Source: Demequinaceae bacterium UBA4004 (lineage in GTDB: Bacteria; Actinomycetota; Actinomycetes; Actinomycetales; Demequinaceae). Taken from it: 6,347 bases of DNA. The notes under the pieces were generated by a model. The model ran no database searches. It saw only the letters and a program-made list of their open reading frames with translations, and was not told the DNA's origin. Both the position numbers and the translations under genes were made by a program. The stretch covers positions 1 to 6,347 of the forward strand of contig DGBM01000211.1 in NCBI GenBank assembly GCA_002384765.1, read 5' to 3'. This document shows, one piece after another, positions 1 through 6,131 of the stretch (position 1 is the stretch's first letter; every line of letters begins with the position of its first letter).

Positions 1-797
1 TCCGGCAGCGGATGATCGGCGAGGGTGTCGACCGCGCGAAGTCGCACGTTCGACAGTGGGCAAACCGTGAGCGGGACTTCCCGCTCGATGAGATAGTCGA
101 CGAGGGCGGGATCCTCCATGCTGCGGATGCCGTGGTCGATTCGGGTGACCTCCAACAGTTTGAGGGACTGCCACACATACTCCGGGGGGCCCTCCTCACC
201 AGCGTGGGCGACGCAGAATTTGCCGTTCGCCCGCGCGAGAGCGAACACCTCAGCGAAGTCGGACGGCGGGTGGCCGACCTCAGCCGAGTCGAGGCCCACA
301 GCGATGAACGGGGCATCCATCGCCAGCAGTTGTTCGAGGGTCCGCATTGCTTCGGAGGCGGGCCGGTCGCGCAGGAACGCGATGATCAGCGCCGTAGAAA
401 TGCCGAACTCCTCCCGGCTTCGCGCCAGCGCACCAGCGACCCCGTTGACGCAGGTGGCGAGGTCCACGCCGCGCAAGGTGTGGCCCTGCGGATCCATGAA
501 GATCTCGGCATGGCGAACGCCCGCCGCTCTCGCCCGGCGCAGATAGGCCCGGGTGAGGTCAGCGAAGTCCTGTTCGGTCTGCAGCACGGCCGAGTTCTCG
601 TAATACAGGTCGAGGAAGGACTGCAGGTCGGTGAACTGGTAGCGCTGCCGGAGCTGCCCGATGTCGTACGGCAGGGTGATCCCATTGCGCGCGGCGAGCT
701 CGAAGATGAGCTCCGGTTCCAGCGTCCCCTCGATATGGAGGTGCAGCTCAACCTTGGGCAAGGTCGCGATCGCGGCATTCGTTGTCGGCGCGGGCAT
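1..797 (-). CDS. Adenine deaminase (ADE-type adenosine deaminase family), C-terminus cut by window edge
   Basis: A zinc-dependent amidohydrolase expected to convert adenine to hypoxanthine plus ammonia in the cytoplasm. 265 residues are present of the usual 315-340, because the gene runs off the left edge. Visible motifs: the metal-binding pair H19/H21 in PKVELHLHIEG (15-24), followed by TLEPELIFELA; FIAVGLDSAEVGHPPS in the middle; HAGEEGPPEY with metal ligand H198 and proton donor E201; RIDHG with H222; and CPLSN at 246-250. The CPLSN and VGLDS/EGPPEY signatures match the bacterial adenine deaminases (Pseudomonas PA0148 type) better than true adenosine deaminases. The SDDP aspartates would lie beyond the edge, so catalytic completeness cannot be confirmed. 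The ATG start at 797 follows AAAGGA by 5 bases. It lies 41 bases after the permease stop on the same strand, so it is probably the last or a late gene of the operon. A related substrate, such as another aminopyrimidine, is possible. Confidence 0.93.
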   Translation of the reverse strand, partial: MPAPTTNAAIATLPKVELHLHIEGTLEPELIFELAARNGITLPYDIGQLRQRYQFTDLQSFLDLYYENSAVLQTEQDFADLTRAYLRRARAAGVRHAEIFMDPQGHTLRGVDLATCVNGVAGALARSREEFGISTALIIAFLRDRPASEAMRTLEQLLAMDAPFIAVGLDSAEVGHPPSDFAEVFALARANGKFCVAHAGEEGPPEYVWQSLKLLEVTRIDHGIRSMEDPALVDYLIEREVPLTVCPLSNVRLRAVDTLADHPLP

Positions 798-802
798 CAG
801 AA

Positions 803-808
803 TCCTTT
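803..808 (-). promoter_or_regulatory. Ribosome binding site of the adenine deaminase gene
   Basis: AAAGGA on the minus strand, 5 bases before the ATG at 797. It fixes this start. It also shows that the gene has its own ribosome entry, unlike the permease before it, which relies on overlap. Confidence 0.75.
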
Positions 809-838
809 CTGGGCGACGGGGATCTTCATGGACTGGCA

Positions 839-2407
839 CTACGCGCGGCGCGCGAGAATGGAACTCTCCGCCGCTTGGGCGATCGCGTAAACGATGAGCG
901 AGACCACGGCGACGACCGTCGCGATCACCCACATCATCCGATAGTCGAGATAGCCGCGCGAGATACCGAGCAGACCGCCGAGGCCCGTTCCCGTGATGAA
1001 CTGCTCCGCGATGATGACGCCGGTCAGCGCGCGCGGTACCGCGAGCCTGACGGATGCGAGCAGGTGGGGCAGAGCATTCGGCAACGTCACCTTGGTCAGC
1101 ACCGCCCACCACCCGGCGTCGACCGAGCGCATCACGTCGAGGGGGCCTGTTGGCGAAGTGGTGATGCCCTGAATCATCGTCACGAGACTCGGGAAGAAGG
1201 TCACCGACACAGTCACCGCGATGACGGTGACCACGCCGCGGCCAAGCAGGAGGGCGATCAGGGGGGTGAGGGCCACCAGCGGGATGGTCTGGCTGACGAA
1301 GGCCAGCGGCATGACGCCGCGCGCGACGGCGGGGAACGTACTCAGTGCAACCGCGAGTACGAGCGCGAGCGCGATGCCCGCGGCGGTGCCGACCAACGCC
1401 GGCCCGATGCTAGCGGCGAGGGCGGTGAGCACCTCCGAGCGGGTTTCATTCGCGGAGGGCGACAGGAAGAATGCGCTGAACACGTCGACGGGCGAATTCA
1501 TGAGGGTGCGCGGGAGGCCGGTCGATGCGATGAAGCCGAACCAGGCACCCGTCAGGACCAGCAGTCCGCCGATCGTCCATAACCCACCGGCAACAGCTCG
1601 GCCGGCATGGCTCCGCTGGCGGCGCTCCCGGCTGAGCGCTGCGGCGGCGTCGGCGCTCGGGTGGGTGTTGTGGGCGCCGATCGCACGGCGCACGAGACCG
1701 ACGAGCGCATAGACGATCGCGGAGAGGATCGTGGCGACCAGCCCGATCGCCCAGATGGTCTCCGGATGTCCCCGGCCCATCGATCCGATGAGGTACACGC
1801 CGAGACCTTTGCCGCCGCCGAGAAACTCCCCCAGGATGGCCCCTAGGATCGCCGCCGGGGCCGAGATTTGAATGCCCGACAGCAAATCCGGGAGCGCAGC
1901 CCGCAGGCGCACTAGATGGAGTGCCCGCAGCGTTCCGCCGCCCGATGCCGTGACCACCCCGATCGCATCTCCCGGGGCGCTCCGGAGACCGACGACCGTT
2001 GCGATCATGGTCGGGAAGAAGACCAAGAGGATCGACAGCGCGATCTTCGGCCAGTCGCCGTCGAACGCGACCCCGAGGATCGGCGCAACCACCACGACGG
2101 GCAGGCAGAACAGCACGACGGTGAGCGGTCGGAGCAATCGCTCTAATGGTGGAGCGAGGATGAAGACCACAGCCAACACGATGGCGACGGCGTTCCCGAT
2201 GAGGAACCCGGTACCCGCGGTGCTCACGGTCGCAGCAATGTGCGCCGGGTAGATGTCCGCGTTCTCTACCCACGACGCGATGATGGCGGAGATCGGCGGG
2301 AATGCCCCGCCGGCGACGAGCCCGAATCGTCCCAGCAGCTCCCAGACCGCCGCGAGAGCGACGAACACGATCGCACTGCGCCACGCGCTGACCTTGCCGG
2401 CCGTCAT
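839..2407 (-). CDS. ABC transporter permease with two fused membrane domains
   Basis: The membrane channel of an importer, 522 residues. It is twice the usual 250-280 because two binding-protein-dependent permease domains are joined. Domain 1 spans about residues 8-245 and has hydrophobic segments near 10-30, 65-86, 95-113, 120-142, 183-198 and 217-240. Its cytoplasmic coupling loop is ASGGGTLRALHLVRLRAALP, 154-173. A charged linker at 246-270 (including RERRQR) follows. Domain 2 spans 271-522, with segments near 273-293, 335-358, 366-389, 391-412, 455-470 and 491-512. Its loop runs from about 425 to 450, around TLPNALP. Both halves resemble SsuC/TauC/ThiX-type permeases. The start is the ATG at 2407, whose ATGA overlaps the ATPase stop. 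No Shine-Dalgarno is visible, so translation is probably coupled. The open frame continues upstream to 2956, but that part is arginine-rich shadow sequence antisense to nothing and out of frame with the ATPase. With one ATPase and one binding protein it would form a complete importer. Confidence 0.93.
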   Translation of the reverse strand: MTAGKVSAWRSAIVFVALAAVWELLGRFGLVAGGAFPPISAIIASWVENADIYPAHIAATVSTAGTGFLIGNAVAIVLAVVFILAPPLERLLRPLTVVLFCLPVVVVAPILGVAFDGDWPKIALSILLVFFPTMIATVVGLRSAPGDAIGVVTASGGGTLRALHLVRLRAALPDLLSGIQISAPAAILGAILGEFLGGGKGLGVYLIGSMGRGHPETIWAIGLVATILSAIVYALVGLVRRAIGAHNTHPSADAAAALSRERRQRSHAGRAVAGGLWTIGGLLVLTGAWFGFIASTGLPRTLMNSPVDVFSAFFLSPSANETRSEVLTALAASIGPALVGTAAGIALALVLAVALSTFPAVARGVMPLAFVSQTIPLVALTPLIALLLGRGVVTVIAVTVSVTFFPSLVTMIQGITTSPTGPLDVMRSVDAGWWAVLTKVTLPNALPHLLASVRLAVPRALTGVIIAEQFITGTGLGGLLGISRGYLDYRMMWVIATVVAVVSLIVYAIAQAAESSILARRA

Positions 2408-3225
2408 GGCGTCGGCGCGGGATCGAGGGCGCCGGCGCCCAAGTCGTCGGGCGCTCGCCCAGCGCTCGCGGCGATCGCGACGGCAAGTCGCTCGGAAACA
2501 TGATCGCAGAGCGCGTGGAACTCGGCCGACCGCATCAGGGCGGCGTTCCGGGGGCGCTCGAAGCCGATGTCGACCATCTCGACGACCGTGCCCGGCCGTG
2601 CTCCCATGATGATGACCTGGTCCGAGAGGAACACCGCTTCGGAGATCGAGTGCGTCACCATCACCGTGGTGTTCCGCTGTTCCAGCCAGATGCGCTGCAG
2701 TTCCACGTTCATTGCGGTCCGCAACAGCTCGTCGAGTGCCCCGAAGGGCTCGTCGAGCAGCAGGAGTTGGGGTTCCAGCACGAGCGCTCGGGCGATCGAC
2801 ACCCGCTGGCGCATGCCGCCCGAGAGCTGGCCCGGCTTCGCGTTCTCGAACCCGGCGAGCCCGACCAGGTCGATCAGCGCGTCGATGCGCGATCGATCGA
2901 CGGGGCGTCCCGACGCCTCGAGGGTCAGCGCGATGTTGCGGCGCGTGGAACGCCACGGCAGCAGGGAGGGGTCCTGGAAGGCGACGCCTATCCGGCCCGC
3001 CCTGCGCAGCACGGAGGGGTCTTCGCCATCGATTCGGATGGTGCCCTCCGTCGGCGCGTCAAGATCTCCGAGCAGCCGCAGAAGTGTGGACTTGCCGCAC
3101 CCGGACGCGCCGATCAGCGTCGTGAACGAGTGGTCGGCGAGATGGAGGTCCACCCGATCGAGCGCGAGCACGCCGTCGGCGCCTCCGTAACGACGGGACA
3201 CGCCCGCCACGTCGATGCCGGTCAC
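2404..3225 (-). CDS. ABC transporter ATP-binding protein (nitrate/sulfonate/taurine/thiamin-precursor type)
   Basis: The cytoplasmic ATPase that powers the importer, 273 residues. All the motifs are intact: Walker A GASGCGKST (39-47), Q-loop Q84 in FQDPSLLPW, signature LSGGMRQR (134-141), Walker B LLLLDEP (154-160), D-loop GALDE (162-166) and switch H192 in VTHS. The Q-loop context DPSLLPW and the VTHSISEAVFLSDQVIIMGARPG stretch are characteristic of the SsuB/TauB/ThiZ group. The tail after about residue 253 is alanine/proline-rich and probably disordered. The start is GTG at 3225, eight bases after AAGGGA. Its GTGA overlaps the stop of the preceding cyclo-ligase-like gene, and its own TGA overlaps the permease ATG. 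Exact substrate specificity cannot be read from an ATPase. Confidence 0.96.
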   Translation of the reverse strand: MTGIDVAGVSRRYGGADGVLALDRVDLHLADHSFTTLIGASGCGKSTLLRLLGDLDAPTEGTIRIDGEDPSVLRRAGRIGVAFQDPSLLPWRSTRRNIALTLEASGRPVDRSRIDALIDLVGLAGFENAKPGQLSGGMRQRVSIARALVLEPQLLLLDEPFGALDELLRTAMNVELQRIWLEQRNTTVMVTHSISEAVFLSDQVIIMGARPGTVVEMVDIGFERPRNAALMRSAEFHALCDHVSERLAVAIAASAGRAPDDLGAGALDPAPTP

Positions 3226-3980
3226 GCACCGGATCCCTTCGCCTCGGTCGCGGCGGCACGCAGCTCGTTGATCGGCGGAAGGTTCTCGTGCTCGGTCCCC
3301 GGGATGAGGTCCCAGTACACCCGGCCGACCGGCCGCTTGAGCCCCTCCACGTGGATGGCGCGCGTGGGGGTCACGATCCAGTCGACCGGGACGTCGTGCC
3401 GCTCGCCCCGCAGCACGTCATCGATCACCTGGTCATCATGCACTACATCAACGATCTCCGACCGGGTCGTGGTCAGGCCGATCTCGGAGAGCATCGCCCA
3501 TTCCAGGTCGAAGTAGCCGTGCCCCTTGCCGACCCGGATACCGTTCCTGCTGATGGCGGAACCTCCGGTGACCAGAAGGCGCAGCGCAGCCGTGCCCCTC
3601 AGCTCCGCGAGAGTCACCGGCGCCGCATATCGGTCGAGCCCATCGAGAGTGGCCGCGTAACTCACCTCGTCGGCGGGCACGGTCGCCGGGTCAAGCTGAA
3701 GGAATCCGCGCCGGATGCCGTACGTCGTGCAGAGGAGAGTCTTGCCTGCCCTGATGGCCTCGCGTCGGAGCAGCTCCGTCGAGTTGTCCGGTGTGATGAA
3801 GACCCGTGAGGATTCCTGCCAGGCCGCGAGTTCCAGGATCCGCGCTGTGGCGCGATCGCTTCCCTCGAAGTCCGCGATGAAAGAGGAGAAGTCCCAGTGG
3901 AAGCGTGAGTCGGGTCGGCCGACCCGGTTGAGGGTCTCCCAGATCCGGTCGCGGTAGAACTGTGCCGAGTCGGTTTTCAT
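3222..3980 (-). CDS. COG0212/MTHFSD-type 5-formyltetrahydrofolate cyclo-ligase-like protein (function unproven)
   Basis: 252 residues, cytoplasmic, with the NagB/RpiA-like cyclo-ligase fold. Visible in order: RDRIWETL (11-18); FITPDNSTELLR (61-72); TTYGIRRGFLQLDP (85-98); LVTGGSAISRNG (136-147); the phosphate/substrate loop VGKGHGYFDLEW (150-161); VVHDDQVID (179-187); VDWIVTPTRAI (199-209); and KRPVGRVYWDLI (215-226). The loop followed by DLEW, and the VH.xQV.D and TPTR..KRP..G..W elements, match the COG0212/MTHFSD group rather than true cyclo-ligase, which has YYDR after the loop. Members tested in the literature lack cyclo-ligase activity and are tied to thiamin metabolism by gene clustering, so the usual product name would mislead. 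The start is ATG at 3980, 7 bases after the preceding stop. The Shine-Dalgarno is weak (GGA, 12 bases away), so coupling is likely. An alternative in-frame ATG at 4010 would add ten residues and overlap the upstream gene. It is a clear paralogue of the neighbouring GntR fusion. Confidence 0.88.
   Translation of the reverse strand: MKTDSAQFYRDRIWETLNRVGRPDSRFHWDFSSFIADFEGSDRATARILELAAWQESSRVFITPDNSTELLRREAIRAGKTLLCTTYGIRRGFLQLDPATVPADEVSYAATLDGLDRYAAPVTLAELRGTAALRLLVTGGSAISRNGIRVGKGHGYFDLEWAMLSEIGLTTTRSEIVDVVHDDQVIDDVLRGERHDVPVDWIVTPTRAIHVEGLKRPVGRVYWDLIPGTEHENLPPINELRAAATEAKGSGA
3234..3239 (-). promoter_or_regulatory. Ribosome binding site supporting the GTG start of the ATPase gene
   Basis: AAGGGA on the minus strand, 8 bases before the GTG at 3225 and inside the 3' end of the preceding gene. 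It supports GTG rather than a downstream start. Confidence 0.65.
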
Positions 3981-3987
3981 GAGGTCA

Positions 3988-4941
3988 TTACGTCCATTCG
4001 GGGTGATCATCGGGCTCGAGTTCTCGGAGATAGGCAATAGTTGCCAGCCGCTGCTCATCAAGCTGGGACCACACGATGCCCTTCGGTCTGGGGTGGTGTG
4101 GCGCGGTGGGTACGGCTGCCTGCGGGGTGACGATGGTGTCGACCGTGATGTCCAGCGGTTTTGGGGTGAGGTCCGCGTCCACGACCTGGCGCTCGTGCAC
4201 CAGACCGAGCACCGGGGTCTCGGGGGCGACCAGCCCGAGGGTGGACAGGATGCCCCATTCAATGTCGAGGAAGGCGTCGCCGCTGCCGACGTGCACACCG
4301 CCACGGGTGAGGGCGATCGCACCGGTCACCATCAGGTCGATTCTGCCCAGCGCGCGGAGATCATCGACCGCCATGGTGTGCCCGAAACGCTCCAGACCGT
4401 CGAGCGTCGAAGCGAATTCGCGATGCTCGACAGGCACGCTGTCCGGATCGAGCAGCACCATGCCCCGGCGCATCGCATACGTCGGCACGACAACCTGCTT
4501 TCCGTCATCCAGCGAGTCGCGGATGAGACCGTTGAGGCTGTTGTCCGGGGCGATGAACACCACGCGGGCGTTCAGGTAAGCGTCCATGGCGCGGATGCGC
4601 TCCTGAGCGAGGCGGGAGCCATCGAAGTCGGGCACGAAGCGAAGCACGTCCAGATGCCACCGGCTGTCCGGGATCGCGATCTGGACCAGCACATCCCGCA
4701 TCAGGACCCGCAGTTGCATCTGCCGGCTCACGTAGGTACCGCGTCCGCGGTCCGGTCGCAGGAGCCCTTCGCGCACGAGTTCCGCGGTCGCGCGGCGCAG
4801 CGTGCCGCGGCTCACCTGAAACCGCTCTATCAGCACCGGCTCCGGCGGCAGCATGCCGTCAGTTTCCCAGGACTCGGCGAGAGCGAGCCTGCGGAGGGCA
4901 GTGGTGACCTGCACGTAGGCGGCCGGTGCCTGGGATGTCAT
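3988..4941 (-). CDS. GntR-family regulator with a degenerate cyclo-ligase-like (COG0212) effector domain
   Basis: 317 residues in two parts. Residues 8-73 form a GntR winged helix-turn-helix: LPPEPVLIERFQVSRGTLRR, then ATAELVREGLL and the wing RGRGTYV at 66-71. Residues 75-305 align along their length with the stand-alone protein encoded next door: PDFDGS, FIAPDNSLNGLI, PTYAMRRGMVLLDPDSVP, STLDGLERFG, LMVTGAIALTRGG, VHERQVVD, TVDTIVTP and RPKGIVW. The key loop has changed: GKGHGYFDLEW in the paralogue is GSGDAFLDIEW here (219-229), so lysine, the second glycine and the tyrosine are lost. This suggests binding without catalysis, as expected of a sensor. The start is ATG at 4941, with AGGA 6 bases upstream. 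A GTG at 5013 would add 24 residues without homology. GntR proteins usually carry FadR, UTRA or aminotransferase-like partners, so this pairing is unusual. It probably controls the operon that contains it; whether as repressor or activator is unknown. Confidence 0.9.
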   Translation of the reverse strand: MTSQAPAAYVQVTTALRRLALAESWETDGMLPPEPVLIERFQVSRGTLRRATAELVREGLLRPDRGRGTYVSRQMQLRVLMRDVLVQIAIPDSRWHLDVLRFVPDFDGSRLAQERIRAMDAYLNARVVFIAPDNSLNGLIRDSLDDGKQVVVPTYAMRRGMVLLDPDSVPVEHREFASTLDGLERFGHTMAVDDLRALGRIDLMVTGAIALTRGGVHVGSGDAFLDIEWGILSTLGLVAPETPVLGLVHERQVVDADLTPKPLDITVDTIVTPQAAVPTAPHHPRPKGIVWSQLDEQRLATIAYLRELEPDDHPEWT

Positions 4942-4947
4942 CTGCGT

Positions 4948-4951
4948 TCCT
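4948..4951 (-). promoter_or_regulatory. Ribosome binding site fixing the start of the GntR fusion gene
   Basis: AGGA on the minus strand, 6 bases before the ATG at 4941. It decides in favour of this start over the GTG at 5013, which has no comparable site and lies only 6 bases after the preceding stop codon. Confidence 0.65.
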
Positions 4952-4977
4952 GATCTCGGCGGCGCTGGCTGACGGAT

Positions 4978-5011
4978 GCGGCCCTCCCGGATTACTGACC
5001 GGTCGGGCCGC
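4978..5011 (-). terminator. Intercistronic hairpin after the binding-protein gene (attenuator or mRNA-stabilising stem)
   Basis: Imperfect inverted repeat. The outer arms GCGGCCC (4978-4984) and GGGCCGC (5005-5011) pair over 7 bp. A 2x2 mismatch (TC/TC) follows, then CCGG (4987-4990) with CCGG (4999-5002), around an 8-base loop. It begins 8 bases after the stop codon of the binding-protein gene and ends 36 bases before the next start. No T-run follows, so it is not a canonical intrinsic terminator. It more likely causes partial termination or protects the 3' end, raising binding-protein mRNA above the rest of the operon. Confidence 0.5.
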
Positions 5012-5019
5012 ACTCGGCG

Positions 5020-6018
5020 TCAGTCGAATAGAGACATGTCGAACATATCGGTGGTCGCCGTGATGCCGACGGCCGCCAGGGAGTCGATCGTGTCCTGAAT
5101 CGCCTCGTCGGACAATTTGAAGATCCCGTCGGCATTCTCGATCAGCGGCTTCTGGGCGTTGTTGAAGTAGATCTCATTCGCAATGGTGCGACCAGTGCCC
5201 GAGAACCAGGTGTTCTCGAACTTCGGCGGGTAGGCGTCGGGGTCTGCGAAGTTCTCCTCCCAGCCCTTCGCGCTCGCCGCGAGCCAAGCCTTGAGTGCAT
5301 CACGGTTGTTTTCGAGGGTGTCGCGGGTTACGACCACCGTGTCCGTCGGGATCCGGAAGCCCGCCTCGTAGAAGGTGAACGAGTCCGCCTCCGCGCCCAG
5401 TTCCTCGATCGAGAAGGGGACGTTGGTGACGAAGTCGACCGTAGCGTCCACCTCGCCGCTGACGAGCGGGGTCGGGTCGTAGGCATATGGCACGACAGTC
5501 ACTTCGGCGGGGTCGATGCCGTTGATGGTGAGCATGGCGTCGAAGGCGAGGCGGCTGACATCCGGAACGGCCACCGTTTTCCCGACCAGATCGGCCGGCC
5601 CGGCAATGCCACTCGAGCTGAGGCTGACCACGCCAAGGGGATTCTGCTGGTACTGCGCTCCGATGATTACGAATGGGGCGCCCTGGTCGACGATCGCGGA
5701 GATCGTGGTGTCCGGGCTGGTCAGGGCGATATCAGCGTCGCCCGCGAGCAGTGTGCTTTCAGGGATGACGCTCGGCCCGCCGGAGAGGTAGGTCAGCTCG
5801 ATGCCCGCGTCGGTGTAGTAGCCCTCGTCCTGAGCGATGTAGTAGCCCATGAACTCGGCATCGTTGACCCACGCGGATTGGAGGGTCAGCGGCGTGAGAG
5901 CGTCATTTGCGGACTCAGAACCCGTGGTCGAACTGCAGGCGGAGAGAAGGACGGTGGCGCTCGCCGTCACGGCAAGCCAGGCAAGCCGGCGGCGGAGGGC
6001 GTTGGAGGAGGTACTCAT
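5020..6018 (-). CDS. Lipoprotein substrate-binding protein, NMT1/THI5 (ThiY/RibY-like) family
   Basis: The extracellular receptor of the importer, 332 residues. The signal peptide has RRR at 9-11, a hydrophobic core LAWLAVTASATVLL (12-25) and the lipobox LSAC with the lipidated cysteine C28. A serine/threonine-rich linker follows to about residue 42. The mature domain shows the family pattern: LQSAWVNDAEFMGYYIAQDEGYYTDAGIELTY (46-77), GGPSVIPESTLLAGDADIAL (80-99), then DLVGKTVAVPD (143-153) and GEVDATVDF (188-196). This family binds hydroxymethylpyrimidine and its derivatives, riboflavin, or other small aromatic or sulfonate ligands. The W.....F.GYY.A...GYY signature favours the ThiY/RibY side, but the ligand cannot be assigned. 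The start is ATG at 6018, with AGGAG 4 bases upstream; a longer frame to 6273 has no signal peptide in place and crosses the promoter region. It is the first gene of the operon, separated from the rest by 78 bases containing a hairpin. Confidence 0.94.
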   Translation of the reverse strand: MSTSSNALRRRLAWLAVTASATVLLSACSSTTGSESANDALTPLTLQSAWVNDAEFMGYYIAQDEGYYTDAGIELTYLSGGPSVIPESTLLAGDADIALTSPDTTISAIVDQGAPFVIIGAQYQQNPLGVVSLSSSGIAGPADLVGKTVAVPDVSRLAFDAMLTINGIDPAEVTVVPYAYDPTPLVSGEVDATVDFVTNVPFSIEELGAEADSFTFYEAGFRIPTDTVVVTRDTLENNRDALKAWLAASAKGWEENFADPDAYPPKFENTWFSGTGRTIANEIYFNNAQKPLIENADGIFKLSDEAIQDTIDSLAAVGITATTDMFDMSLFD

Positions 6019-6022
6019 GTTG

Positions 6023-6027
6023 CTCCT
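6023..6027 (-). promoter_or_regulatory. Ribosome binding site of the binding-protein gene
   Basis: AGGAG on the minus strand, 4 bases before the ATG at 6018. Together with the signal peptide that begins right there, it fixes the start and rejects the longer frame upstream. Confidence 0.8.
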
Positions 6028-6102
6028 GTCGGGAAAGTGGGTTGGTGCTTGTGGGAAGAGCCGAGGTGCAGTGTGCCGCCACGCTATCGGGCGGGTGTGT
6101 CC

Positions 6103-6118
6103 CCGGAATAACGTCCGG
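6103..6118 (-). repeat. Small leader hairpin CCGGA-N6-TCCGG
   Basis: A perfect 5-bp inverted repeat with a 6-base loop, about 85 bases before the binding-protein start. If the transcript begins upstream of it, it would fold in the leader. It is short enough to be chance in GC-rich DNA. Confidence 0.25.
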
Positions 6119-6131
6119 ATTTCGGCCATGT

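Noticed and set aside
12..890. Long plus-strand open frame (292 codons)
   Set aside because: It is the antisense of the adenine deaminase gene and the permease end. The real protein on the minus strand carries full family motifs, while this one has none.
782..1582. Plus-strand frame rich in Arg, Asp, His and Glu
   Set aside because: Low-complexity charged shadow of the GC-rich, hydrophobic permease gene on the opposite strand.
2408..2956. Upstream extension of the permease frame
   Set aside because: It runs through the ATPase gene in another frame, is arginine/proline-rich, and has no membrane character. The ATGA overlap at 2404-2407 gives the natural start.
2500..3516. Plus-strand frame of 338 codons
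   Set aside because: It lies antisense to the ATPase and the cyclo-ligase-like gene, both of which have unmistakable motifs. No homology is visible in this frame.
3979..4953. Plus-strand frame covering the whole GntR fusion gene
   Set aside because: Shadow frame created by high GC. It has no recognisable domain, whereas the minus strand encodes a clear winged helix and effector domain.
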